From an uncultured Eubacteriales bacterium (lineage in GTDB: Bacteria > Bacillota > Clostridia > Oscillospirales > Oscillospiraceae), in assembly GCA_902477055.1 (NCBI GenBank), contig CABSFY010000035.1:1-20850 (forward strand): DNA of 20,850 bases, in the 5' to 3' direction. A program made the translations under genes and the position numbers. Positions 8,793 to 16,854 of the stretch are shown piece by piece. The notes below the pieces were generated by a model. It was given only the letters and a program-made list of their open reading frames with translations, did not search any database and was not told the origin of the DNA. Within the stretch, counting starts at the first letter, position 1. Every line of letters starts with the position of its first letter.

Positions 8793-8908
8793 AAATCATA
8801 TGAACTTTTCGTTGTCTATCGGAACTTGTCTGCAATCGCAGAATTGGGGACGCATTTTTGGCGTAAGCTCGGAGTAAATTGGCGTAAGCACCGCCTATTT
8901 CAGGTCAA

Positions 8909-10858
8909 TCAATAGAGCTTTGCACCGGCGGGGATGTGGGGATCGACCATCAGCAGATGCAGAGCCTCATGGCCGTCCTCTACGTGAACGGCGGAGATCA
9001 GCATACCCTCGGAGTCAATACCCATCATCTTTCTGGGCGGCAGGTTCACAATGGCGATGGCCGTCTTGCCCACCAACTCTTCCGGCTCGTAATACTCGTG
9101 GATTCCGCTGAGAATCACGCGATCCTTGCGCTCGCCGTCATCCAAGGTAAACTTCAGCAGCTTCTTGGACTTCTTTACCGCCTCGCAGGCCAGAATCTTC
9201 ACGACGCGGTAATCGGACTTTGCGAACGTTTCAAAATCCACCATATCCTTGAAAATCGGCTCGATCTTCACATTGGAAAAATCGATCGGCTCGTCCTTGA
9301 CCTCGATCTCGGCCGTCCCCTCGGCTCCACCGATGATAGCAGCTTCCTCCGGCTTTTTCTCCGTCTTTTGTGTATCGTTAGGTTTCATCGTGGGGAAGAG
9401 CAAAACGTCGCGTATCGAGGCAGAATCTGTCAGTAACATGACAAGGCGGTCAACACCGAAACCGAGTCCTCCCGTGGGGGGGAGTCCGTATTCCAGAGCG
9501 GTCACATAGTCGTAATCCACCTGCGCGTTGCTCGTCGGGTCGAGCTTTTTACGCTCGGCAACCTGACGCTCGAAGCGTTGCTTCTGGTCGATGGGATCAT
9601 TCAGCTCACTAAACGCGTTGCCAAATTCCGTCGCGTTGATAAAGTACTCAAAGCGCTCGGTAAAGGCGGGGTCGTCGGGCTTACGCTTAGCCAGCGGGCT
9701 GTTTTCGACGGGATAATCGTAGATAAACGTCGGCTGGATGAGGTTCTCCTCGACAAAAGCGTCGAAAAATTCGGCCAAAATTGCGCCCTTCGTGGGCAGC
9801 TCGGGCAGCTCGACGTGATGCTCCTTGGCAGCGGCGATGGCCTCCTCGTCGGATTCGATCGCAGCAAAGTCCACACCGGAATACTTCTTGACCGCTTCGA
9901 TCATGGTCATGCGTTCCCAGTGACTGAGGTCGATTTCCTTGCCCTGATAGGTGATTTGCAGCGTACCGCAGACCTTCAGCGCGACGGTTTTCATCATATC
10001 CTCGACCAGATCCATCATGCCGTGGAAATCGGTATAGGCTTGATACAGCTCGATGGTCGTAAACTCGGGGTTGTGCTTGGGGTCCATGCCCTCGTTGCGG
10101 AAGATACGGCCGACCTCATAAACGCGGTCCATGCCGCCGACGATGAGGCGCTTGAGATACAGCTCCGTTTCGATGCGCAGGACCATGTCCATGTTCAGCG
10201 TGTTATGGTGCGTAAAGAACGGGCGGGCGGACGCGCCGATCTCGAACGGGGTCAGGATGGGCGTATCGACCTCAAGGAAGCCCTTGCCGTCCAGATAGCT
10301 GCGCAGCTCGCGCAGGATCATGCTGCGCTTGACGAAGGTGTCCTTGACCTCCGGGTTGGCGATCAAATCAACATAGCGCTGACGGTAGCGCGTTTCCGTG
10401 TTGGTCAGGCCATGGAACTTATCGGGCAGGGGCAGCAGCGACTTGGAAAGCAGAGTGACCTGATGCGCACGAACGGAGATTTCGCCGCGCTGGGTGCGGA
10501 ACACGTCGCCGCTGACGCCGACGATGTCGCCGAGGTCGAGCTTCCGGCAAGCCTCGAAGTTCGCCTCTTCCATCTCGTCAAACTTGATATAAAGCTGGAT
10601 CCGGCCGGTGTCGTCCTGTAGATCGGCAAAAATCACCTTGCCCATGCCGCGCTTGGACATCAGTCGTCCGGCGACGGAAACGGACTTGCCCTCCAGCTCG
10701 TCAAAGCGCTCCTTGATTGCAGCGCTGTTGGTTGTTACGTCAAAGCGCGTCAGCCGGAAGGGATCGTTGCCGCTTTCCCGGAGCTGCGCCAGCTTTTCTC
10801 TGCGGATTCGGACCTGATCTACAACAGACAGCTCCTCCTGCGGTACAAACTTTGCCAC
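8909..10858 (-). CDS. lysS: Lysyl-tRNA synthetase (class II) with C-terminal tRNA-binding domain
   Basis: It charges tRNA-Lys with lysine in the cytoplasm. The 649-residue protein has the anticodon-binding OB fold (about 55-150). The class II catalytic core includes motif 2 (VGRIFRNEGMDPKHNPEFT) and motif 3 (PPTGGLGFGVDRLVMLL), ending near residue 492. After a charged linker comes a second OB-fold domain at about 538-649 (FAKSDYRVVKILACEAVKKS, PPRKMMGIDSEGMLISA). This is typical of the MetRS C-terminus and Trbp111 rather than LysRS, and explains why the protein is about 150 residues longer than usual. The start is GTG at 10856-10858, in frame and five bases after AGGAGG; the overlapping ATG at 10858-10860 is out of frame. 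It follows greA by 20 bases, so it is in the same operon. Confidence 0.97.
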   Translation of the reverse strand: MAKFVPQEELSVVDQVRIRREKLAQLRESGNDPFRLTRFDVTTNSAAIKERFDELEGKSVSVAGRLMSKRGMGKVIFADLQDDTGRIQLYIKFDEMEEANFEACRKLDLGDIVGVSGDVFRTQRGEISVRAHQVTLLSKSLLPLPDKFHGLTNTETRYRQRYVDLIANPEVKDTFVKRSMILRELRSYLDGKGFLEVDTPILTPFEIGASARPFFTHHNTLNMDMVLRIETELYLKRLIVGGMDRVYEVGRIFRNEGMDPKHNPEFTTIELYQAYTDFHGMMDLVEDMMKTVALKVCGTLQITYQGKEIDLSHWERMTMIEAVKKYSGVDFAAIESDEEAIAAAKEHHVELPELPTKGAILAEFFDAFVEENLIQPTFIYDYPVENSPLAKRKPDDPAFTERFEYFINATEFGNAFSELNDPIDQKQRFERQVAERKKLDPTSNAQVDYDYVTALEYGLPPTGGLGFGVDRLVMLLTDSASIRDVLLFPTMKPNDTQKTEKKPEEAAIIGGAEGTAEIEVKDEPIDFSNVKIEPIFKDMVDFETFAKSDYRVVKILACEAVKKSKKLLKFTLDDGERKDRVILSGIHEYYEPEELVGKTAIAIVNLPPRKMMGIDSEGMLISAVHVEDGHEALHLLMVDPHIPAGAKLY

Positions 10859-10878
10859 ATTAGCCTCCTGATTTTTCT

Positions 10879-11358
10879 TTATCGCTCAACGGCGAGAATT
10901 TCAAACTTTACGGTTCCTGCGGGTGCCTCGAACTCTACGATATCGCCGATGCGCTTGCCGAGCATCGCTCTGCCGAACGGGGAATCGTCGGAAATGCGGG
11001 CCTCCATGGGGTTGGCCTCCTGCGAGCCGACGATCGTGTAGACGGATGTTTCGTCAAATTCCAGATCGCGGACCTTGATCGTGCAGCCGAGGCCGACGAC
11101 ACCGGCCTTTTCGGACTCGGTCGTTTCGTCGAACACAACGGCGTGGGTCAGGATGTTTTCGACCTCGGCGATGCGGCCGTAGAGCTTGGCTTGCTCGTTT
11201 TTCGCCTCGTCGTATTCGCTGTTTTCGGACAGATCGCCGAAGGAACGGGCTTCCTTGATCTGCTCGGCAACTTCCTTTTCACGGGTGGTTTTCAGATAAT
11301 TCAGCTCCGCTTCCAGCTCCTTCAAGCGTTCGCGAGTGATTTTGAATTCCTTTGCCAT
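10879..11358 (-). CDS. greA: Transcription elongation factor GreA
   Basis: GreA rescues backtracked RNA polymerase by stimulating transcript cleavage. The 159-residue protein has the usual length. An N-terminal coiled coil carries the acidic tip (RSFGDLSENSEYDEAKNEQA at about 38-57), and a C-terminal FKBP-like domain follows (DDSPFGRAMLGKRIGD). I chose the ATG at 11356-11358 because GGAGG lies eight bases upstream. A GTG at 11373 would place the ribosome-binding site inside the gene. It has its own perfect-consensus promoter just upstream and is followed by lysS after 20 bases, a common Firmicutes pair. Confidence 0.97.
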   Translation of the reverse strand: MAKEFKITRERLKELEAELNYLKTTREKEVAEQIKEARSFGDLSENSEYDEAKNEQAKLYGRIAEVENILTHAVVFDETTESEKAGVVGLGCTIKVRDLEFDETSVYTIVGSQEANPMEARISDDSPFGRAMLGKRIGDIVEFEAPAGTVKFEILAVER

Positions 11359-11394
11359 ACAAAAAACCTCCACTACTTATGAAATATCGCAATG

Positions 11395-11423
11395 ATTATA
11401 GAAGAAATGTGCCGTTCTGTCAA
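11395..11423 (-). promoter_or_regulatory. Consensus sigma-A promoter for greA-lysS
   Basis: On the minus strand TTGACA (11418-11423) and TATAAT (11395-11400) match consensus perfectly, with a 17-base spacer. The -35 begins four bases after the S41 protease stop codon. No terminator separates them, so greA-lysS can receive both read-through from the cell-wall module and its own strong transcription. Confidence 0.9.
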
Positions 11424-11427
11424 GCAT

Positions 11428-12633
11428 TTATTCCGATTCTTCCCCATTCAGCGCAGAAATCGCCGTCTGGAGTTGCACATCGTCCGCTTTTTCGACCTGT
11501 TCGTAGTACAGCGCGGCATAGGTTTCCTCATCGACGGCAACGGGGAGATCCGGCGTTACGCCGACATCCGCGAGGGTCACACCGTTCGGCGTCTGATAAT
11601 GCCCGGTCGAAACCGCGACTGCCGAGCCGTCGCTGAGCAGGAAGGTCTGCTGATAGTTTGCTTTGCCGCAGGTCTGCGTGCCGACGATGGTCGCCCAATT
11701 GTATTCCTGTAGCGCGGCAGCAAAGAACTCCGCGGCAGAATAGGAATCGTCATTGATGAGGACCGCCATCGGCATCTTGAGGCAGGCGGCATCGGAGGAA
11801 TCCACCTCCTCGTTGCCCTTGTAGTCCACGGAGCGGAACAGCGGCCCCTCCGGCAGCAGGTAATCCAGCACCTGTACCAGCTCATCCTTTCGGCCGCCGG
11901 GATTGAAGCGCAAGTCGAACACCAGCCCCGTCGCGCCTTGGTCGAGCAGGTCCTCGATCGCGGCAATGGTGTCGCGGGCGCAGTGGGCATCAAAATTGTT
12001 GATCTTGATATAGCCGACGCTGCCGTCCAGCAGCTCATAGGCGACGACCTCCGTTTCGATCACGTTGCGCGTGATCGTCACGTCCATCGACTCGCCGTCA
12101 CGGACGATCGTGATGGTAACGTCCGTTCCGGCCTCACCGCGCACCTTCTTCTGCGCCGCAGACATATCGTCCGGATCGACCGGCTCGCCCTCGACGGCGA
12201 CGATCATATCGCCGATCTGAAGGCCCGCTTCCTCGGCGGGGCTGTTGCGCGTGACGGACGCGATGGTGAAGCCGGCGTCATCCTCGTTTTCATGCTGGAT
12301 CGTCACACCGATGCCGACGTAGGCGTTCTCGTTGGACTCGACATAGGCGGCGTAATCCTCGGCGCTGATATAATAGCTCCAGCGGTCGCCGGTCGCGCTG
12401 ACGGCAGCCTCGGCCAGATAATCGCCGAGCTTCGAGGTATCATAGCCGTCCACATAGACGGCATCCAGCACGCCGACGATCTCCTCCAGCTTGGCGAGGT
12501 AGTCAGCATCGACGGTAACGGTGTTGTCCGTCGGCTCGGTGGCCGGTGTGATCTGCTGCGGCAGCAGGCCGCAGCCGGTCAGAAGCGACGCAATCAGCAG
12601 CGCAGAGGTTGCGAGTAAAAGGGTTCGTTTCAT
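11428..12633 (-). CDS. S41-family (C-terminal processing) protease, lipoprotein
   Basis: This 401-residue serine protease probably acts outside the membrane. Residues 1-22 are a lipoprotein signal with lipobox LLTGC. A PDZ domain spans about 104-190 (GIGVTIQHE, SPAEEAGLQIGDMIVAVEGE). The S41 catalytic domain follows, with Ser299 in DDSYSAAEFF and Lys324 in TCGKANYQQ, the usual Ser-Lys dyad, and substrate-cleft motif DLRFNPGG. The ATG at 12631-12633 has GGAGG five bases upstream; an ATG at 12645 would overlap the ribosome-binding site. It follows the M23 peptidase gene after 63 bases that hold a hairpin. The neighbourhood suggests it processes or degrades FtsEX-dependent wall hydrolases, as CtpA-type proteases do in other bacteria; this role is inferred. 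Confidence 0.92.
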   Translation of the reverse strand: MKRTLLLATSALLIASLLTGCGLLPQQITPATEPTDNTVTVDADYLAKLEEIVGVLDAVYVDGYDTSKLGDYLAEAAVSATGDRWSYYISAEDYAAYVESNENAYVGIGVTIQHENEDDAGFTIASVTRNSPAEEAGLQIGDMIVAVEGEPVDPDDMSAAQKKVRGEAGTDVTITIVRDGESMDVTITRNVIETEVVAYELLDGSVGYIKINNFDAHCARDTIAAIEDLLDQGATGLVFDLRFNPGGRKDELVQVLDYLLPEGPLFRSVDYKGNEEVDSSDAACLKMPMAVLINDDSYSAAEFFAAALQEYNWATIVGTQTCGKANYQQTFLLSDGSAVAVSTGHYQTPNGVTLADVGVTPDLPVAVDEETYAALYYEQVEKADDVQLQTAISALNGEESE

Positions 12634-12660
12634 GGTTGCCTCCATTGAAAATAAACTTCA

Positions 12661-12686
12661 CCCAGAGCTTGAAGGTTCAAGCTCTG
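12661..12686 (-). repeat. Intercistronic perfect hairpin between M23 and S41 genes
   Basis: The arm at 12661-12672 (CCCAGAGCTTGA) pairs with 12675-12686 when a minimal loop is allowed; an A-T pair can close a 2-base loop, giving 13 bp in all. On the minus strand it is followed by TGAAGTTTATTTTC, a poor T-tract. It may be a weak terminator or mRNA-stabilising element that sets the S41 level relative to the M23 gene. Confidence 0.6.
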
Positions 12687-12696
12687 GGGTAAGGAA

Positions 12697-13962
12697 TCAT
12701 TGCAGGGAAATATAGCTCATCGGGTTCACGGTGCCGCCGTTATAGTAGATCGTGAAGTGCAGATGGTTGCCGGTGGAATAGCCGGTCGTGCCGACGTAGC
12801 CGATGGTCTGGCCGCGCTCGACGTAGTCGCCCTCGCCGACAATATAATTCGTCATGTGGCCGTACAGCGACGAGAAGCCGTCCATGTGGTTAATGGTGAC
12901 ATAGTAGCCGTAGGCGTAGTTATATGTAGCGGTAGTGACGTAGCCGCTCTTGGTCGCGTAGATTGGAGTCCCCGCGCCGATGGCAAGGTCCACACCGTTG
13001 TGCATCGTGTAGTTGCCGGTGATCGGGTGGGTGCGGTAGCCGTACGGGCTGGTCAGCACAACGCCGACACCAGCGGGCAGCGGGAACAGGAAGCTCTCGC
13101 CGGTGCTGGGGACGGGGACGGGGTCGGTGTTACCGCCGTTGTTATCGGGCTGGGGCGGATGCGCCGCTTCCCATTCCCGTTGCAGGGCGGCGGTGCGCTC
13201 CTGCTCCAAAGCGGCGATTTGGTCGCTCAGCGCGGCCTCCTGCGCCTCGTATTCTTCACATTCCTCGATGAGCTTTTCCTTGTCGGAGATGAGCTGCGTC
13301 AGCAGGGCTTCGGACTCCTTGCGCATTTCGGAGAGGTTGTCCTCCGCGTCGGCAAGCTCGGCCTTTTTCAGCTCGAGCTGCGTCTTTTCATCGGCCAGCA
13401 CATCCTTTGCGGCCAGCACCTCCTCGGCCAGTGCGCGCATTTCATCCATCATGCGCTGGTCGGTCTTGGCAATCTCCTCGATCATCGCGTGGCAGTTGAG
13501 CATATCGGCGAAGCTCTCCGATTGCAGCACGACCGCCCACGCGGAAATTTCGCCGCGCTCCTGCATGGCGCGCATCCGGAGCTTGTAGCGGTCGAACAGG
13601 TCGTCCTGCTTGCCCTTCAGCTCGTCCAGCTCGGCCTGTTTTTCGGCGATCAGCTCACTGTACTGGTGAATCTGCTCGTTGGTGTTTTCGATCTCCTGCC
13701 GCGTCAGCTCGATCTGCTGATCGACCTGTGCTTTTTGCTCGACGGTGGTCAGGGTCTTGGAGCGGTTGGCGCTGATCTGATTTTCCAGCTCCTCCCGCTG
13801 CGCGGCCAGCTCATCGGACTGCTCTTGCAGCTTGTCGATCTCCTCCTGAATTTCCGTGGAGGACTTGGCGGCATTGACAATCATCACAACAAAGCTCGCA
13901 AGCATCGTCGCGACCAGCACCAGCGCGATCACGGAAATGATAAGTCGTCTGTGTTTGTACAT
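12697..13962 (-). CDS. EnvC/PcsB-like murein hydrolase with coiled coil and M23 domain
   Basis: The 421-residue protein is probably the extracytoplasmic partner of FtsEX that cleaves peptidoglycan cross-links at division. Residues 1-32 form an uncleaved or cleaved signal/anchor segment. About 33-265 is long heptad-rich coiled coil (EEIDKLQEQSDELAAQREEL). A Pro/Asn-rich linker (about 268-287) leads to an M23 domain. All motif residues are present: His321 and Asp325 (HNGVD), His369 (YGHM), His400 and His402 (HLHF), so it should be an active zinc endopeptidase, unlike degenerate EnvC proteins that only activate amidases. The ATG follows AGGAGG by seven bases. It lies 28 bases after ftsX, in the same transcript. 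Confidence 0.93.
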   Translation of the reverse strand: MYKHRRLIISVIALVLVATMLASFVVMIVNAAKSSTEIQEEIDKLQEQSDELAAQREELENQISANRSKTLTTVEQKAQVDQQIELTRQEIENTNEQIHQYSELIAEKQAELDELKGKQDDLFDRYKLRMRAMQERGEISAWAVVLQSESFADMLNCHAMIEEIAKTDQRMMDEMRALAEEVLAAKDVLADEKTQLELKKAELADAEDNLSEMRKESEALLTQLISDKEKLIEECEEYEAQEAALSDQIAALEQERTAALQREWEAAHPPQPDNNGGNTDPVPVPSTGESFLFPLPAGVGVVLTSPYGYRTHPITGNYTMHNGVDLAIGAGTPIYATKSGYVTTATYNYAYGYYVTINHMDGFSSLYGHMTNYIVGEGDYVERGQTIGYVGTTGYSTGNHLHFTIYYNGGTVNPMSYISLQ

Positions 13963-13990
13963 GAAACTTCCTCCTATGCAGAGAAGCGGG

Positions 13991-14875
13991 TCACACCTTC
14001 AGGAAGCGGCGGATGGACATCAAGCTGCCGAAGATACCGATGAAGAAGCCCGCGATGGCGCAGACCGCAGCCAGCGGCAGCAGCACGTCCGTGAAGGGGA
14101 CAATGATGATAACGGAAAGGTTGGTCTCGAGGATCGCCGTGCGGATGACGTTGTACAGGCCCCACTCGAGGAAGAACGATACCACCGCGCCGAGCAGACC
14201 CAGCACGAAGCCCTCGATAAAGAACGGCAGGCGGATGAAGCTGTTCGTCGCGCCGACCATCTTCATGATGGCAATCTCCTCCTTGCGGTCCAGCATGGCA
14301 AGGCGGATGGTATTGGAAATGATGATAAGCGAAACAACGAACAGCACCGCCGCAATCGCAAGCGAGGCGATATACAGCACGTTGCGGATCGTTGCCAGCG
14401 ACTGCGCAAGGTCCGGGTCGGCGTAGACCGCCGCAACGCCCTCGACCTGCTCCAGCTGCGCGGTCGTTTCCTTAACGAGCGCGTTATCGACGAGCGTAAT
14501 AATAAACTGGTCGCGCATCGCCGAAGCATCCAGCCCGTCAAAGAGGTAATCGTCAAAGCCCTCGGCAAAATTATGCAGCGCGTCCTCGCGGGAAAGGTAC
14601 TCCGCGTTGGCTACGTTTTCGATGAGGTTAATGCGGGAGCCGACGCTCTTGGCCTCAGCATGGGAGTAGTTCTCGTCGATCGCCACAACGACGCGCATCT
14701 GCTTCTGCACATCTTCGACCATCAGGTCCATGTTATAGGCAATAAGCGCGAAGCTGTTGATGATGACCAGGCAGGCCACGGTGATGCAAATCGCCGCGAA
14801 GGACATGAACCCGTGCTTGAATACCGCGCGGAAGCCCTCGCCCACCAGGAAGCCGAAATTATTATGTTTCTTCAT
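13991..14875 (-). CDS. ftsX: Cell-division ABC permease FtsX
   Basis: FtsX is the membrane half of FtsEX, which relays ATP hydrolysis to an outside peptidoglycan hydrolase. The protein has one N-terminal membrane segment (about 25-45) and an extracellular loop of about 120 residues. Three C-terminal membrane segments follow within the FtsX domain (LYIASLAIAAVLFVVSLIII, FVLGLLGAVVSFFL, AAVCAIAGFFIGIFG). I prefer the ATG at 14873-14875 (MKKHNNFGFLVGEGFRAV), which matches the usual FtsX N-terminus. An in-frame ATG at 14890 would add five residues and is equally close to weak ribosome-binding sequence. Either start lies inside the end of ftsE, so translation is probably coupled. Confidence 0.95.
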   Translation of the reverse strand: MKKHNNFGFLVGEGFRAVFKHGFMSFAAICITVACLVIINSFALIAYNMDLMVEDVQKQMRVVVAIDENYSHAEAKSVGSRINLIENVANAEYLSREDALHNFAEGFDDYLFDGLDASAMRDQFIITLVDNALVKETTAQLEQVEGVAAVYADPDLAQSLATIRNVLYIASLAIAAVLFVVSLIIISNTIRLAMLDRKEEIAIMKMVGATNSFIRLPFFIEGFVLGLLGAVVSFFLEWGLYNVIRTAILETNLSVIIIVPFTDVLLPLAAVCAIAGFFIGIFGSLMSIRRFLKV

Positions 14876-15551
14876 AGTTGTAGTACCCATCCATTCCGTC
14901 GCTGATCACTTTGCCCTCGTCAATTGCCACCACGCGCTTGGTGAAGCGATCGACCAGCGCTTTTTCGTGCGTGACGACCATGACGGTCGTGCCGAGGGCG
15001 TTGATCTGCTCCAGCAGCAGCATAATCTCGAACGAACGCGCCGGGTCCAGATTGCCCGTCGGCTCGTCGGCGATGATCATGGTGGGGTTGTTGATGAGGG
15101 CGCGGGCGATGGCGACACGCTGCTGCTCGCCGCCGGAAAGCTCCTTGGGCAGGCGGCGCGCCTTGTTTTCCAGTCCGACCAGCTCCAGCACGTACGGCAC
15201 GCGCTTTTTGATCTCCTTCGGCGCGGCGCCGATGACGCGCATGGCAAAGGCGACATTTTCGTAGACCGTCTTGTTCTCGATCAGACGGAAGTCCTGGAAA
15301 ATAACGCCCAGTGTGCGGCGCAGGTACGGAACGGAGGAACGCTTGATCGATTCCAGCTGATAGCCGTTGACGAGGATCGACCCGGACGTGGGGCGAAGCT
15401 CGCCGGTCAGCAGCTTGATGATCGTCGATTTGCCCGAGCCGGACTGACCGACCAGAAAGACAAACTCACCGTCGTCAATGTGCAGGTCGATCCCGTTGAG
15501 CGCGTGCGTTCCGGTTTCATAGGTTTTTGTTACTTCTTTCAGATCAATCAT
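14862..15551 (-). CDS. ftsE: Cell-division ABC ATPase FtsE
   Basis: The 229-residue cytoplasmic ATPase partners FtsX. Walker A is GQSGSGKST at 35-43, the ABC signature LSGGEQQ begins at Leu138, Walker B ends at Asp162 with catalytic Glu163 (IIADEPTGNLDP), and the switch His lies in VVTHEK. Length is normal for FtsE. The ATG lies 16 bases after the upstream regulator's stop; the ribosome-binding sequence AAGGA is rather distant. Its last codons overlap ftsX. Confidence 0.97.
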   Translation of the reverse strand: MIDLKEVTKTYETGTHALNGIDLHIDDGEFVFLVGQSGSGKSTIIKLLTGELRPTSGSILVNGYQLESIKRSSVPYLRRTLGVIFQDFRLIENKTVYENVAFAMRVIGAAPKEIKKRVPYVLELVGLENKARRLPKELSGGEQQRVAIARALINNPTMIIADEPTGNLDPARSFEIMLLLEQINALGTTVMVVTHEKALVDRFTKRVVAIDEGKVISDGMDGYYNYEET

Positions 15552-15567
15552 AAATACACCAAGTTCC

Positions 15568-16662
15568 TTACATCATGCGGTTCTCGCGGGAGGCGAGATA
15601 CTTCTTGACCATCAGCGCGACCTTAAAGATGATCGCGTCGTCAAACTCTCTCAGATCCAGCCCCGTCAGCTTCTTGATTTTTTCCAAGCGGTAGACCAGC
15701 GTATTGCGATGTACAAAGAGCTTGCGGGAGGTTTCGGAAACGTTCAGGCTGTTTTCAAAGAACATATTGATCGTAAACAGCGTTTCCTGATCGAGCGAGT
15801 CGATGGAATTCTTTTTGAACACTTCGGAGAGGAAAATTTCGCACAGCGTCGTCGGAAGCTGATAAATCAGACGGCCAATGCCGAGGTTTTCGTAGTTGAT
15901 GACGGTCTTTTCCGTGTCGAACACCTTACCGACCTCGATGGCGACCTGCGCTTCCTTATAAGAATCGGCCAGCTCGCGCAGATGCTCCGCCACCGTGCCG
16001 ATGCCGATGGTCGTACGGACGAACAGCTCCGTTTTCAGGCGCTCCTCGATCGTCTTGGCCATTCTCGTCAGCTCATCGCCGGGAACGTCCGGCGGGACCT
16101 GCTGCACGATCGCGATATCCGTTTCGTTGACGCTGATGACAAACTCCTGCTGCGGGTCGGGGAACATGGATTGCAGCAGCTCGACCACCGCAACGTCGGC
16201 CCGTCCCCGCTGGCGCACCAGAAATACCGCACGCGGCAGCTCCGTCTGGAAATGCAGCTCCTTCGCGCGGATATAGATGTCGCCGGGGAGAATGTTATCG
16301 GTAATGATATTCTTGACGAAGGTACCTTTGTCATGCTTTTCCTCATAATAGGTTTTGGTACAGCTCAGGGCAACCTGCGCCATGCGGCAGACCGACATTG
16401 CGGCCTCGTCCGTCCCCATAACGAACGCAGCAAAGCCAAAGGTGGCGTTCCACCCCGTTAAGGCAAAAAACAATTTGCCGTCAAACCGAATCGGCACCTC
16501 CGGGGAGGCCTCGATCGCCGGCACCACATCGGGCCAACGCTCGCCGATCAGATTCTTTTCGCCTGCGGCAACAACGATCCCCTCCGCATCCACAACGCCG
16601 AGGGACGTTTGGGACGCTTCGGTTAACTGCTCGGTAATGCTCTGAAATACACGACTGGACAT
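15568..16662 (-). CDS. CdaR/PucR-family transcriptional regulator
   Basis: The 364-residue protein has an N-terminal sensory region (about 1-120; SLGVVDAEGIVVAAGEKNLI resembles sugar-diacid-recognition-type domains). A central PucR/GGDEF_2-like domain spans about 130-270. A C-terminal HTH_30 domain lies at about 295-355 (NVSETSRKLFVHRNTLVYRL), the hallmark of CdaR/PucR regulators. The ATG at 16660-16662 is chosen because GGAGG lies seven bases upstream; an in-frame ATG at 16749 would extend back through the promoter. It is first in the unit with ftsEX, only 16 bases before ftsE, so it may autoregulate and control the division hydrolase module. The effector is unknown. Confidence 0.9.
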   Translation of the reverse strand: MSSRVFQSITEQLTEASQTSLGVVDAEGIVVAAGEKNLIGERWPDVVPAIEASPEVPIRFDGKLFFALTGWNATFGFAAFVMGTDEAAMSVCRMAQVALSCTKTYYEEKHDKGTFVKNIITDNILPGDIYIRAKELHFQTELPRAVFLVRQRGRADVAVVELLQSMFPDPQQEFVISVNETDIAIVQQVPPDVPGDELTRMAKTIEERLKTELFVRTTIGIGTVAEHLRELADSYKEAQVAIEVGKVFDTEKTVINYENLGIGRLIYQLPTTLCEIFLSEVFKKNSIDSLDQETLFTINMFFENSLNVSETSRKLFVHRNTLVYRLEKIKKLTGLDLREFDDAIIFKVALMVKKYLASRENRMM

Positions 16663-16720
16663 AAGCCGGCCTCCTTCGCTTTTCGGAAAAATGCCGAGTT
16701 TCGGCAAATTTCTAGCCTCT

Positions 16721-16749
16721 ATCATACTCCATTTTTCAACGGATTGCAA
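16721..16749 (-). promoter_or_regulatory. Sigma-A promoter for the regulator-ftsEX unit
   Basis: On the minus strand TTGCAA (16744-16749) and TATGAT (16721-16726) are separated by 17 bases. The leader to the ATG at 16662 is about 50 bases and contains a 6-bp hairpin (16692-16697 with 16701-16706) followed by TTTTT, which could act as a weak attenuator. Farther upstream lies an AT-rich inverted repeat (AACTAT/ATAGTT, about 16794-16807). Confidence 0.7.
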
Positions 16750-16854
16750 GGGCTTTTAGACATTTTATTTCAAATCGGAGGTCAATTTTTATGAACTATT
16801 TATAGTTTTTCGTCAATATGGACAAAGCAGAGGCTGTTTTTTTGGGAAAACAAT

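Noticed and set aside
8652..8915. The whole 87-codon plus-strand frame as an intact gene
   Set aside because: It runs through the lysS terminator and into the end of lysS, has no ribosome-binding site, and only its first 20 residues look protein-like.
9578..10621. Plus-strand 347-codon frame opposite lysS
   Set aside because: It is an antisense shadow of an essential, fully conserved gene.
10859..11427. T-box or lysine riboswitch controlling lysS
   Set aside because: lysS follows greA by 20 bases, and the leader upstream of greA is about 30 bases with no T-box or L-box sequence.
12700..14043. Long plus-strand frame opposite the M23 peptidase gene
   Set aside because: It is an antisense shadow; the minus strand encodes complete M23 motifs and a ribosome-binding site.
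16747..16854. Terminator directly after the pseudouridine synthase gene
   Set aside because: The region is AT-rich with T-runs but has no GC-rich stem of useful length.
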